64,000 nucleotides of DNA. Source: Xiphophorus maculatus. Its lineage: Eukaryota > Chordata > Actinopteri > Cyprinodontiformes > Poeciliidae. Position 1 is the first letter of the stretch. Each line of letters opens with the position of its first letter. The translations under genes were made by a program, and so were the position numbers. The stretch lies in NCBI RefSeq assembly GCF_002775205.1, contig NC_036461.1, positions 21,194,875 to 21,258,874 on the forward strand. The letters are read 5' to 3'. Below the pieces are notes generated by a model. It was not told the origin of the DNA and ran no database searches. It saw only the letters and a program-made list of their open reading frames with translations. Below are positions 24,165-37,200 of this stretch, in pieces.

Positions 24165-24440
24165 CGGAGCTTTTTGTCCATAAAGCGCCGCTCGCCAGGC
24201 TCGGCCGCATTGAAAGGAGACAGAGAGAGGCGCAGCAACCCGGCGCTGAGCGCTGAATGCACCGCCGCTCCTGGCCTCTGGTTACTGGAACAGGCCATTT
24301 CCTCTCTTCACATTCTCTATTTGCTTATATTGCGGCCACACTTCCTCCACCCCCCAGGCCTTTTACTGGAGCAAACAGACCAGAGTTTCTGTTAGCTTCT
24401 GCCTGGTTTTAATTGGGCTTTAATGGATCTTATCAGCACC
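24165..24440. promoter_or_regulatory. Candidate regulatory GC-rich island
   Basis: A GC-rich centre (about 24180-24270) followed by TTTTAATTGGGCTTTAATGG near 24408. No coding signal. The following 24.5-26.1 kb is AT-rich and holds nothing I can name. Confidence 0.25.
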
Positions 24441-26099
24441 TCTTTTCACAAATAAAGGATCTGAGAATCTGATTTCAGAAACTTATTTTGAACTTTTTCT
24501 CTCTTTTTTTTTTACATTTGTAACATCAAGGGAGCTGCCACATTTATAATTCAAAGAGCCATTTTCTCCCTCATTCCAGCTAAATAAAACTTGTTTAGAG
24601 CTGCAAACTTTACATTTGAAAAAAATACTATTTGATAAATATCTGCTGAAGAAAATGATGTGTTATGTGTAAGGAACCAGTCATTTAATCTCTGCTTTCA
24701 GATTTTAAAATGTTAAAATTCAAAACATTAAAAAAAAAAAGAAGTGAATTCATAGGTAGGTTTTCTTTTATGTCATGTTGATATTTGTGAGAAATGCTAT
24801 TAAAAAAATTCTATATTTTATTTTTAATTTAAGTTTATTTATGTTTATATTTAATGTCTGTACTGAGATAGCTCTGGAAATCAAAGTCAAAACTTTTTCC
24901 TGGACACACAATTTTGCCCTATAAAGCTGATTTCTTTTTCTGAAAATGGAAATTTTCCAACCCAATGTCAAAAACCAGAAAAAAAAAAAAATATATATAT
25001 ATACTACTGGTTCTTTTAGTCATTATTTTGTGGAAATTTACTATAATTATTCCACACACACAAACAACAAAAAGAAAAATGACAAAATACAGACAAGAAC
25101 TTACCAGTTTTAGACTGATGGTTTACAGAGGAGTGGCCACTTCCTGGTTGATCTTGGTAGCTAATGTGTTAGCTGCAGCCTTTCCTTGGTTGCCAAGAAA
25201 CCACACATTATTTTGAAATAATCTTGTTGAAAAGGTTTTTTATTTTGATTAAGAAAATGATCTGTGTTCTAGGTAGAACAGTATTCAGATAAATTGTTGT
25301 CATCCTTATCTGGAAATCATTTCCTGTTTATAAAAAGTCATGGGTACAAGAGGCAGTGGTAGTGATTATATTATTGAGTTTTTCTTTAGCTTTTTCCACT
25401 CTGTACTTATTGATGCTTCTCTTGGGAAGTACTCAAGAGAAGTACTTGAGTTAAATATATATTAATATATATCATGTCCCATATTTCAGTTGGAAATTCC
25501 TGGTTACAAAAATAGCAATGGTTTTATTTTTTTATTGCATCTCTATGATTGAGCTGTGCAGCTGCAGCCGTCTGCAGTGTCTTTCTCACAGCATAATAAA
25601 GAAGCTGCATGGAGGCATAATGAGCTGCTTCAGAGGACACAGGCTCAGGCAGAAATGTGATTCTTAGGTGACAGGGTTGCATGCTGGGACTTGCAGGCTA
25701 CAGTAGGTCGTCTCTTCCCTAGTATGGAAATATACTGTATATACATATTGCGTATACTTCTGGTCATTGTAACCACCAGTCATGTTTGGACATGAGCCGA
25801 GAAAGTTCTCTTCAAGCGGCCTGTGGTCTCCATAAACCCATATGCACAGAATGTCTGATGACTTTCGAGTTGAATTTTCACAGTGAGAGAAAGAGAGAAT
25901 ATCAAGAAAAGTTCATAGAAAGGTATTGCTGGTAAGGTCAGACATTCTTATTTATTTTATGGTATTTTGACTTTAATTTGGAAGGACGAGATGTTAGCCA
26001 AAAATACAACAACTTAGATTCGGGCATGACATGTAAAAGTGATTTATATGTCATAAAAACAAAGGAATAGTACTTTGGATAGAAACTTTTATTGAGTCT

Positions 26100-27115
26100 G
26101 ACCTTTCTTGATGCTAGTTATGGTGTTAGGTATTTTAATAATGAAATCTGGACCGTTCCATATTTCAGAAACTCTAGATCCCTCTGGAGTCTTGGTTGCC
26201 TCTTGGGAACTAAATCCTTGCGCTTGCCTGCAGACTTTTTGTAGGATTTTGTAGGATTAAAGTCTGAAGACAGGCTAGACCATTCCGTGACCTCAATGGG
26301 ATTCAAGGTGAGTGTCTTCTTGATTGCCTTGGGTAGGAAGACATGTCCTCAACCTATCTTTAGTGTTTTGGCTAATGGAAGGAGACATTTCTCCAAAACT
26401 GACGGAACAATGAAGGGAGATGAGAATCGAGTGGAATTGAGCAGAAGGCAGATGCTGTTACCCTCCCACAAAGTTTCCTCCCAATGGTCTTGGAGCCTAT
26501 TCTACCCTTCTGCCCCTGAATGTAACGTTGGTAAGACCAGGCCTCCGCTTGCTATGTGTCCAGAAAGAACTGAACGCATAGCAAGAATAAACGGGAGGAA
26601 CTGTATTTATTTATTTGATTGATTGTACCCAATAGACACCCAGTCAACCCAAGACCATCAGAAAGACGCTTCTTAAGAAAGTCTCAACAATTTATGTAAT
26701 TTTTTGCCTTTGTTTTGAAAATGGAAATAAGAGAAAAGAAAAGAAGAGCACACCTAAATGATTTAGTGAAGATGTTGGACTAAAACCAAATTCTTTGGCT
26801 TTGTATTTTTCCAACCTGCAGCAAAGAAGTCACAAACATTTAGAACATTTTTGCAACATTTACAAGAAATGTTTGTCAATGAAAGTCCCCTATTGTGCGT
26901 ATGGCTAGGGAGTCAAATACTTTTTTACATATTGATGGATTACTCAATTTAAATTTTGCAATACGTTTTGTTTCTGGACTTTCAGGTGAGATCCTGTCTC
27001 TCTCCCTCTCTCTGTCTCCACTTTCAAACCTAAAAATCTGGGGTTTTGTTATTGTTTGTAACTGGGAAAAGGCACAAAACCAGCATTGAATCAAATGTTT
27101 AGTTCATTTAGTAAT
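26100..27115. mobile_element. Decayed Tc1-type transposon-derived repeat
   Basis: Blocks such as GGCTAGACCATTCCGTGACC near 26273 and GGGAGTCAAATACTTTTTTA near 26908 resemble interspersed DNA-transposon repeats widespread in fish genomes. No transposase frame survives and the ends are not precise. Confidence 0.4.
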
Positions 27116-27189
27116 GTATTCCACTCCTGTGTTTTCTGTCTCATGGAATTACACCAAGTTTTTTGAATTTTATTTTATTGACTAAAATA

Positions 27190-27545
27190 AATCTGTTTCT
27201 TAATTGTCCACATTGTGCGTTCATGTTCACGCTGCTTTGAAGTCTGTGTTCCGGCCTCCATTCAGCTCCAGGACCGCCGGTTTACAGTGGCCCAGCGCGA
27301 CCGTGGCGATTTGCATCTGCCCGCGTGAATCTGACACGGACGACAATGAGGGCAGATCAAAGCGGCCGTCTCCCTGGAGAAATGCCAAACAAAGACACAT
27401 ATGCTGACTTTGTGGGCCATGATGGACTGAGTGCAATAATTAGCGTGGGCAGCCCATCTAAAGGCACGTTACACCTCACTTTCCTGTCTTTTAAGCTATG
27501 CAAAGAGAGAAGGACACAATGGTTAATTTAGTGTGTTTACGAGAG
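27190..27545. promoter_or_regulatory. Strong candidate developmental enhancer
   Basis: The best enhancer-like island in the gene-free interval. It packs GATTTGCATCTG (octamer) near 27308, AGATCAAAGCGG (TCF/LEF) near 27354, CCAAACAAAGAC (Fox/Sox) near 27383, GCAATAATTAGCG (homeodomain) near 27432, and GTGTGTTTACGAG (Fox) near 27531. It is non-repetitive and non-coding. It ends about 80 bp before a perfect CTCF core. Confidence 0.45.
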
Positions 27546-27617
27546 CCCGGCTGACGATTCAAACAAGACCACACACAGGCTGGCAGGAAGACCCCAGACC
27601 AGGGGAACGACTGACCG

Positions 27618-27631
27618 CTGCCATCTGGTGG
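27618..27631 (-). promoter_or_regulatory. CTCF core motif
   Basis: The minus strand reads CCACCAGATGGCAG, a perfect consensus match, placed between the enhancer-like island and an R2 MITE. Confidence 0.5.
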
Positions 27632-27650
27632 AAGGAACAGTTGGAGCAAT

Positions 27651-28107
27651 TTAAAAGGGCAGTATTGTGTAAAATCGACCTTTTTGAGATTTACATTATG
27701 TTGTAATGTTATTTCCTCATCAAAAACATATCCAGAGTGTTGTCTTGATTCTCTCAAGGTTTTTTGAGAGACCCTTTAATTTCCCACGGCAACCATTCAG
27801 CTGTGTAAAACGCCTGGTTGGACCTAGCTCCACCTCCAAGATGCTAGGCGTACGCTGATAAAAAAACAAAAAAAACATTAAGGGATTATTAGAGGAGTGG
27901 TGTTATGATGACTTCCTGAAGGTGGAGTTTCAGAAATATTGGGAGTTTTTAAACAGACAGAGACTCAATTTCAAGGCGTCAAATTTCTTTTAAGTCATAT
28001 TTGATATTTATAGCATTTCTAAATAGAATCCGAAGTTAACATAGTTACTTGATTATGCTCTAAAATGACACAATGTGTCTGGAAAATAAATAATACTGTC
28101 CCTTTAA
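27651..28107 (+). mobile_element. TTAA-type MITE family R2, copy 3 (complete)
   Basis: The most complete copy. TTAA at 27651-27654 and 28104-28107 flank ends that are inverted repeats: AAGGGCAGTATTGTG on the left, and AGGGACAGTATTATT as the reverse complement of the right. TTAA target duplication suggests piggyBac-type mobilisation. Length is about 450 bp, non-coding. Confidence 0.7.
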
Positions 28108-28109
28108 GT

Positions 28110-30230
28110 GATAAAAATTTTAAAGGATGCCTCAGTATTTCTTAGCTCATTACTGTATCTATGGAATTTGTTCCATCCAGCATTTTAATGAGTGTACATC
28201 TTAATCATGAGTTTTCCTCAAATTATGCAGCTGCAGCAAGAAACCCAGAAATCTCTATTTGAATCAGACTTGATTTATAGAGCATTTTGAGACAGTCAAC
28301 TATAAGATACATTTGTTTAGAAAGGCTTAAAAACAAAAGAACAAATACAATTATAATCACACCAAACTTGCTTCAAATAGTAATGAAATAAATATTAAGT
28401 ATTTGACAGCAGGGGTCGAAACTGTCCAAGAAAGAGTAAAACTGAAGAAGAAAGAAACAACACTGGTTATTTCTGTTCCTGATAGAATCTGATCAGATTT
28501 TGTTGTGAACAATGATATTTATGCGACTACAGCACTAAATCATTTTTAGCTGTACCAGAAGTCCGCTCTAGCTCTACTGTTCTAAACACAGGTACAGACT
28601 GACCAATGTAGTTTCTTCATGAGGCTATTAAACCGTATTAATATTAATGTTGCACATAATTTTGTCAACAACTGCATTCCTAATGCCCACAACGGATGGT
28701 TTCTGGGTGGAAGCCAGAGCTTCAATGTCTCTTTTGGTTATAAGCTTATAAATCACACCAGTGCTTTCTCTGTTACGACATGCCTACAGTGGGAAGGTGT
28801 CAGTCACATCTTATATATCACTTTTTACTTTAACTCCCGCTCATGTCCTGCAGATTATTTTCAGTGGGGTTTTTTTTTATTACTTTGGACTGATATGATA
28901 CAGCTGTCATGGTGGACGGGACTGACCTGCAGTTGAAGAATAGAGAAAAGAACAAAGAGAGCGAAAGTGAATCCGTCACATTGTTTAAAGGGTTTCAGTA
29001 GATCTTCTTGTCACATTGCTTAGAATGTGAGGGTTTGCCAGTACTTCTAGAAGCTTTGTTTTCAACTTTTATTCTAATATATATAATATGTAATGGTAAT
29101 TTTGAAGCAATCATATTCTCATGGACCAAAAATCCAAAGTTTTGACCAGAAAAGGGGATTTCTAGAAACTTTATGAGTGCGCCTGTGTGGAATAGAGATT
29201 AATTATAAACAAGGTATTCAAGAGATGCTGTGACCCTAAACAGGCTGATCATGCTGCAAAACTTTTCTGTGTGGCTGAATATGAACAATGGGCCAAAATG
29301 TGACTATTCTGACAGAAGCACAGGACGGCAACATTTTCCATATTCTGAAGTCCAAAACCTGACAGATATGCATTTCTGTGGAGATATACTGTAGGTCTTA
29401 ATTTCCATTCATAATGATCTTAAAATCTCTTTACATTTGAGTTGGTGAAAACTGCAGAAACCCAGAGTCAAGTCACCTTTGACCCGGGCATCTACATAGT
29501 GCTTAGTTTGAATCTTCTTCTTCTTCTTTGAAATTAGTTTTATTTTTAATCCCATTATCACTCCAAGGATTAGCAAAGAAAATGAAACAATAGAAACGCT
29601 CATAATGCAAGCTGAGTAGAGTGAAGCCGGGCTCCATCAGAGTCAATGCAGGAAGAAGAAGTCTCATAAAATCTAGTCTAAGGTGTAAATTAATTCTATA
29701 TTCAAGGAAGAATTTGATGTAAATTGTACATTTTGTGATTCATATCCGTAAAACTGTTCTCCACTTGTTTTGGTACTGTCCTTTTGTTAATGCATGTTGC
29801 CAGAATCTGTGAGACTTTATCCACAACAACATAGAAGCACAATTTATGTGGAAATTTGTCTTCCTTGGCCTCACTGGTTAAAGCGTGCTTAACAATTCCA
29901 AGTTTCTCATAAATCCTTTATTGTTACTAGCTAAATATCATATTCATTGTTCCAGGTACTCTGAAAGGAAGCCTTGCTTTGCTGCAAGACTTAATTGCTG
30001 CAATGAAGTTAAGTTTTATATCCAGACTATCAAAGACTCGGACAATAAATAGCTATTAAAACAATTGAAATATGTACTGCTTTGAAAGTATTGCTAGGAA
30101 CCCAAGTATTATTTTTCTTGAATACTATATAAATATGACTATGTACTAGATTCCACAGAGCAATTTGTTTGCTGTATCAGGTGTGATCTGAACAGCGAAT
30201 AAAAGAAACATAAAATAGCTCAAAGTCAGT
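28110..30230. other. AT-rich interval, nothing recognised
   Basis: No supported gene, transposon end or regulatory cluster. Short open frames (for example 28619-28936) lack codon bias and splice sites. Confidence 0.4.
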
Positions 30231-30236
30231 GCTTAT

Positions 30237-31150
30237 ATGCTGAAGAAGCTTGAAATTGCTGCACAGAAGACCTGTTCAAACCTGGAGAAAGAAAACAAGG
30301 AGCTTCAAAAGCTAGTGGAAAACCTTAGAAGGAAAATCGAGCGCCTCAACAGTAGGTAAAAGAACGACACAAAGAACTTGGGAGCAGAAAACGAGATGCT
30401 TTTGACCAAAAATGAAGAGCACAAAAACTCAGCTCAGTTTTCTCATTCACGAATGTGAGGAAGCTAAACGTACAATTCAGAAGATGCAAACTGGAGGGAA
30501 TGCCACGGAGAGGCCGAATGTGTCCATAAAACAGACAATTAAGGCAAACCTAGAAAAAGCAGAGGCATTATTCAGTGAGAAATGCCTACAGCTGGACAGA
30601 GTTGAGGCAGAAAAAGAGAAGCTAAGTCAAGACCACTTGACTTTGAAGAGAAAAATTTCTCTCATTACTTACAAGTTGACAGGAATTGGGATGACAGCTT
30701 CAACAGGAAGTCCAGAAACTAAAACATACTAAGGATGCACCAAAGAAGTTGAAGCAGGACCTGTTCAAGGAGAAAGGAACTTTCTAAAATCCTGAGTGAG
30801 GTTGACATGCTCCTTAAATCAAACAAAAACGTCAAGCTCTCAGAGGAGAACCTGACGAAGGAAGAGTGAGGAGACCCGTCAACGAAGAGAGCCAGGAACA
30901 AACGATTATCCAAAGAGCGTCAGGCATATTTTTAGGGCAATGTACAAATCAGGAATGCTCAGGTGCTGGATGCCACCTCGGATGTTTTGATTTCTCTGCA
31001 TGTAGACACCAGGCTAATAATGCCTGGTGTCACCAACAAGTTGAAGGAGTCAGAGACAGGGAGACAGAGACCAGTTTGATTTAAACAAACAATTTTATTC
31101 CCAGGGATAAAAAGTTCTGTTGACTTTTGTTCAAATCTGTACAATAAAAT
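30237..31150 (+). pseudogene. Frameshifted coiled-coil retropseudogene, parent unknown
   Basis: A continuous coding-like stretch, rich in Lys/Glu/Leu heptads, runs through at least three frames. From 30237 it reads MLKKLEIAAQKTCSNLEKEN onward, with an in-frame stop at about 30354. Near 30440-30460 it shifts into the frame containing LEKAEALFSEKCLQLDRVEA (about 30550-30610). It then shifts again to KILSEVDMLLKSNKNVKLSE (about 30786-30845), and again to VLDATSDVLISLHVDTRLIM (about 30963-31022). There are no introns, and AATAAA follows at 31143-31148, as expected for a processed copy. The parent is a long coiled-coil protein I cannot name. Confidence 0.6.
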
Positions 31151-31559
31151 AGCTACAAAATGTCCTCAGTCACAGGTAAAAATTGTTTTCCAGTTGGAAT
31201 CATGGCAGCCAGATCCCGGAGGAGGAACTGCTGTGTTCGGCTCAGTATTGTCTCCAACCTGCTGCGGTCCACTCCTTGCTCCCCGCTCGCCCCTGGGTGC
31301 CGTTATGCAGTAGCCCTGTGAACACAAACAACCGCTGGCCAGAAGAAGACTTTTATCTTTTGACAAAATGTTGTATTTGGGTGAAGATTTCATCAATTGC
31401 ATCCTGCATCGGTTTTCAGCAACTTAAGGTATGTCATATCAAATATTTATTCTGAATGAGCTATGACTATATAAATATATTACTAATAAACTTCTTATAA
31501 AGTTTTGGTTCAACAAATTTGGAATGAACAAAAAAAACCAACTCACCAGCAGCCCTTTC

Positions 31560-31800
31560 TACAAGCTTTGGATAAATATCGGTATTAATATCTGTTACTG
31601 GCCAAATGAGTCTCTCTCTCTCTTCGAGAGACTTCGCCATCATTTTGAACTCCTTGGCAGAAGTGAGCACGCTGCCCAACGCAAATAATGATTCATAAAA
31701 CATAATTGTATGAAGTTTCGAGGCAGATAAATATTTCTCGAGGAATTTTAATAATCGAGGTACTTGAATCATTCGAGAAATTGCTACAGCCCTACTAGAT
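31560..31800. mobile_element. Degraded interspersed repeat
   Basis: The end CATTCGAGAAATTGCTACAG, then CCCTACTAGA, matches a repeat end common in teleosts. It carries internal ATTTCTCGAGGAATTTTAAT. Non-coding; family uncertain. Confidence 0.4.
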
Positions 31801-32576
31801 TAAATAGTATCAGCATTTTCATCCGTTTTTGAGGAATGAGGGGATTTTTTTGTACACAATACATTAATAAATTGTAATATTCAGTGGTGGCGCCAGGGGG
31901 GCTCTAAGAGGCGCTATAACTCCCCCTGGAAAAGTCATAGCACCCCCAGAAAATATAAAATAAATTTAGTTGTTTGTTTTTTTTTCATCTAATTTAACAT
32001 TTCTTATATGGGGCTGTTGCGGCATTTTCATCAAAAGACAAAAATAAAAATAAATCATTATATACTTAGTTAAAAAACACATTAACACATTAAACACATT
32101 ACACATTAAATCAATACGCAAGGCGTTGTAGTTTCAATCTGAGATGCATAAGTATCACAAAAATTGCTCAAATTTGGAGAGAGCTGACAATGATGACATG
32201 CTGATGTATGGTTCACAGAGCTGAAAAATTTGCATCAAAGCTAAAAAACTGGGCAGTCCAGTGTAAAACTTACGTTTTCTCGTTTTCTAGAAGGTTTCTG
32301 GAGTAAATTCAGTCACTGAGACTTTCTCCTTAAAGTTGCTGATCTCAGTTGTGTAGCCTTCCACAGCATTCTCCAGCTTTGTGAGGTCGACCACGGTTAG
32401 ATCCGTCCGGCATTCTGCATCTACAAATATTTAGTTATTAAAAATAAAAATAAAAAGGTTCAGAAAATGTATTTAAAAAACAAATAAACTGTGTACTTCC
32501 TACCTTTGAATCGTTCTAGTCACTTACTCGAGCTAAAAATGGCGAGTTGCAATGGAATGCATTGAGTTACAACATG

Positions 32577-32590
32577 CTGCCACCTGCTGG
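32577..32590 (-). promoter_or_regulatory. CTCF core motif
   Basis: The minus strand reads CCAGCAGGTGGCAG, a perfect consensus match. Confidence 0.5.
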
Positions 32591-32746
32591 TAGTCCGACT
32601 TTACTACGCATCTTCTTTCAATGAAAAAAATGGATAAAATGGCAACAAACTTACATTTATAAAAACGAACAATAGAATGTGTAAACATTAAACATGATTC
32701 AGTCTCAATTCATGACTGGAAAGAAATTCATTTAATCGGTGGTTTA

Positions 32747-32762
32747 ATATAATAATAATAAC

Positions 32763-32855
<93 letters not shown>
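32747..32855. repeat. (TAA)n microsatellite, about 109 bp
   Basis: A nearly perfect trinucleotide array with one interruption near 32761. The longest simple repeat in the window. Confidence 0.95.
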
Positions 32856-32858
<3 letters not shown>

Positions 32859-33819
32859 TTTTGTTTGCCCTGGTGTGTTTTATAATGCGTTACTGTGTGT
32901 AATATTTCGTCCACATGGGGGCAGGATTGGAAAAAGATCAAATTAACCAAACAGTCAGGATTTTAGAATGTGGTAAACAAAAAACACACAACAACACTCT
33001 GGACAATAACAGTCTGGAAAAGCTGTGTTTAAACAGTTGACCCTTTCACAGCTATGCCTCAAAAGATTCCGCCTGGCATTTTGTTTTTCCCTTTTTTTTT
33101 TTTTTTTACTAGAAATTAGAAAGAAAAGGCCACTGCGGGGCCCCTCACTCCCAGCAGGACCCCCAGCATCCACTGAAACTCTGCCTCTTCCAGTTCTCCC
33201 TCTTCGAACCAGCTGCTCTTCATCAGAAAATGTTCTAAAAGTAGTAAATATATATTCAGTTGGTCTCAAATCCACACTAGGTAGTAAAAAACAAAGCCAT
33301 GGTATGTATACACATACATGAAGAATGTGGCACTGCACTGAAAAGTGTATATAGTGCACAAAAGTGCACCTTTACACATCCAAAGTACAAATAGATGAAT
33401 ATTGTACTAACTTATAGACTTGATAAATGTTCCAAAAAAACCCCACACAAAATAAAACTCTAAATACATCCTATTATGTGTAACAAGTAAAAACTATTAT
33501 CCACAAAGTAACAAGCCCTGTTCATTCAGAAATACAATTCAAAACATTATTCAATCGATCAAACAAATTCCTTTCTTCAGAAGAGGGCGCTGTTGAGAAA
33601 CACTGATCTAGATGAAATAGAACGATTTGGATTTGCTTGTTTCCTCCAGAGACATAGTGAAAAACTACGGAGGGAGACTATGGTCAGTTGTAGTTCTGTT
33701 TTTTTTTTTTTATGTATTGTTTGTATTGTCTTTTTAAATTTGTAACTCGAAATGTTCTTGTAAATACAAATTTGTTACCATTATTATTGTTAATTTGTCT
33801 GTAATGCTTATTGTAAAAC

Positions 33820-33930
33820 GTATTGTATTCATACTGTGCCTTGAGGGACTACAGATGAAAATTACATGTACAGCTAATTCTGGCGTACTATGTGACTTGC
33901 ATTGTAAATTTTGAAATAAATAAACATCAG
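33820..33930 (+). mobile_element. LINE 3' end fragment
   Basis: TGTGCCTTGAGGGACTACAG then GCATTGTAAATTTTGAAATAAATAAA is the typical 3' end of a teleost non-LTR retrotransposon. The 5' part is absent. Confidence 0.45.
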
Positions 33931-34289
33931 CGACATTATTGACCATTAAGAGGTGTGATAATTTTGACCTTGTCATTCTTCAGTTTTCTAGTTGCAGTTA
34001 AGAACGTCAATAAAAATCGACCAAACCAACGAAGTGGAGATTTTTGTCTTTGTACTTTTGGAAACAGTACAAGTAAAAACAGTTTTCATTATGATTAGCT
34101 CCATGGCAACACTCAGAGTTTTATGTGATTTCATCAGGAGGGCTAATAATTCAGACCACTGACTTGTACAACTCACAATTTTGAACCTGTTTGAATAATA
34201 AAATAATAACTGAAGAATTTTGAATCAATGTAAGTTACAACAACATGCAATTTCCCTTCAATAAAGTATTTTTGAATTGAATTGTTCTG

Positions 34290-37200
34290 ATTAGAGAAAA
34301 TCTAAAATGAACTCCTCTGGACCCAAATTCCTGTTTCAAGAATCCACTGAGAAACAAACAGACACGTCACTAAAAGTCCAAAATAAATATTCAATGCAAT
34401 GGAGATGCGTTTTATCTTTTGACTGCAGCCGTTTTGTTCTTCATATTTAGTAGAAAAAGACACAAACAGCTAGAAGGTCCACCACGGTGGCTTTTAGAAA
34501 TAATAACAGGTTCCTGGTGATAGTGATCAGAGCCTGATTCTCCAGCAATCTGCATAGATAAAGAACTGCTTATGTGAGGCTTTAAACCACTGAATGGGCT
34601 TTCAGTTTGAATGACCATCAACACATTAGCACAAACACACCAAGCCCTGCCCCGGTTGTAAACTTACTGAGACTGAAAGCGGTTTCTTTAGAGGAGATTA
34701 GATTGTGTTCACGTGTTTGAAACTGTGGCCCCTTTCAACAACAGAGACGGCAACGAAAACAACACGAAACAGCATTGCTTAATAAATTGTGTCGCATTTT
34801 ATTCTATGTTTTATTGTTTTGTACAAGAAAGACTCAGACACTGGAAGGTTTGTTTCATTCTCTTTCAAAAGTTAACATTAATTTTGCCGCACATTTATTG
34901 AATCTTCATTGAAAAGTGATAAAATGCTAATTTTCCCTTCTTCCTTCACTGCGTCTTTTATAAAACACACACACGACCCTTTTTAAGATTCCTCATTTCA
35001 CTCTATAAACGTTAACCTCCTCCCACTCCGGCTCCTTTTCACTAACCCCAAACAAAACTCATGCCTCCCGTCTTCGTCCCCTGCTTTTCTTTTGTCTCTT
35101 CTTCTGCAGCTTTCCTCTCCAGAGGCCGGAGCTCCTTCTCTCTCTGCTGAAACCCATCTGTCAGCCTCACCCATGAGCAGTTGTTTGGTTCTTTTTTTGT
35201 TTGTTTCTTTTCTTTTCTCGTTTAAATGTGTTCCAGAGAAAGTTCCAGAGTTGCATATTCATAAAAAATACCTCTAACACTGATGAATTAGCTCAACTGT
35301 AGCCTGGTAAAAACCAGCACCTTGTTCTAACTGACTGGATTGCTGAAGGCGTGGATTCTGTTGAAGTTTTAGACGACTGGGTCTGATTTTACCCAGTTGC
35401 TAATGTTTGGCCGTTACACATGTAATGTGCTAGCTCAATTGTGAAGGAAGCTATGCTATGAAACTAACAGGAAATTGTGTGTGCTGTTAATAACCCAACT
35501 CCTGTGTAGTGCTACGACACATTCCCAGCAAATAAATAAATGAAATAAAATGTCTTAAACATTCGTCTTACTCCTCCAACTTTAACTGCTCAATATTTGG
35601 AGGAGAGGCCAACACAAACTGAATGGCTTCATTCACTTCCTCCGTTACCATCGCTAAAACTACAACGATAAGAAGTTTATAATTCCAAAACAGCGAAGAA
35701 ACTCGACATCGTTCACAATCCCAAATGGATCAGTAAAGGGAGAGGAATTACGTAGGTAAGCAATAGTCAGGCTAGCTTGGCTGCTAATCTGTCCTATAAT
35801 GCTAATCGCCTAATACATCAACAACAAAAAAGGTGGATTACATGTTGGTCTTGTCATGTATTAGTTTTATAATCCATCGTAATATGAAGAAAAAGCTTGA
35901 GTTCAAGTGTAAGACCAGTCAGTAAAACTGGATATTTTTAGAGGGAAAATCAAAGTCATACTAAATGTCTTTGATTTTGGAACTTAGGTGTAGATTAAGT
36001 CCAAGGCTAAAACCAACCACAAGAACCTACAAGGCACATTTAGGAATGTTTTGTTAAAAATAATCTGCATGCATGTGTCAAATGGCTCTTTTCTTCTGAG
36101 AATTTAAGTGGGAAAGTTACCATAAACAGGTTTCTGTCTTAGTGTTTTTCTTGCTCTCTGTGCTTCAGTTCAGACTGGGAGCTTTAGAAACGAACTGAAT
36201 TGAAACTGATTGAAAAGCAGCAACAGTTCCTGTGTAATCATTACAGAAATCACGTGTGGCTCCAGAGTTGTGGTTGTTGGGAGGAGCGGCTTGTTTCGCC
36301 AGAAACGTTCTTACACCTTCCTCTCTGTAAACAGACACGACCCAACGTGTTACAATAGACGTTTTCCTCCACTGCTAAATTGCTTGCGACTGACTTACAT
36401 TTGCTACAAACAACTTTTTTTCTTTTTTTTTTAAAGTGAAGTTAAGGCTGTAAAATAAAAGAACTAACTCACAGAAGTAAGTATCTGTCATGTGAAGAGA
36501 CTATTATTATGTCGTCTGTGTTTCTACTTTCAACTGAGAAAATCTGTAATAGTTGAACCAGTTTTGGTCTTACCAGTTTGCTACTGCGGCTACAAAAATT
36601 CAACAAGTTTGACTTGTTTTACAAAGCAAGAGGATGAAACATCTAGAAGTCTACTAGTTTCACATTTTAGTTCGTAGAAAAAAGTGCCAATGGTTGCTGA
36701 GGACAGTTAAGAAGTTTTGAACTGGCATGGGAAAATATTGAGCTAGTTAGACCAAACGCCTGTGTAGCTACAGACTAACACACAAAAATAAAGATAGAGG
36801 AATTGAATATTTACTCAAGCGGCTTGCCATACTGCCCCATACATTCTGACCCAGCTAGGACCTTTTCCTTTTAAGAGTTACACTTGGCATGGTGTCGAGC
36901 CTTTGGAGATTGACTGTGGCGTTTCTGATTTCCTTGCATGTGACGATCAGGAGCTTTGTAATGTAGTTGCTGTCTTGTTGATCAACCGATTGAGGTGGTG
37001 TCAATGTTAATGCTGCTTCGGCGCCAACACATTTCCATGTAAGCTGAGTGCAAATGGTCATTCAAGTGACCAATCAGGACCTCATTGACAGTTTATTCCT
37101 TCAGAGTTTACCAGTCAGTTGTTTCAAAAGGAAACCCAACCCTTAAAAAAAATGCTTTCTTTAAATAAAAAAACACCTCAGATTTGTATGGGTCAGGGAC

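Noticed and set aside
33582-33600. AGAGGGCGC as another CTCF site
   Set aside because: Two of the five bases before the AG differ from the consensus.
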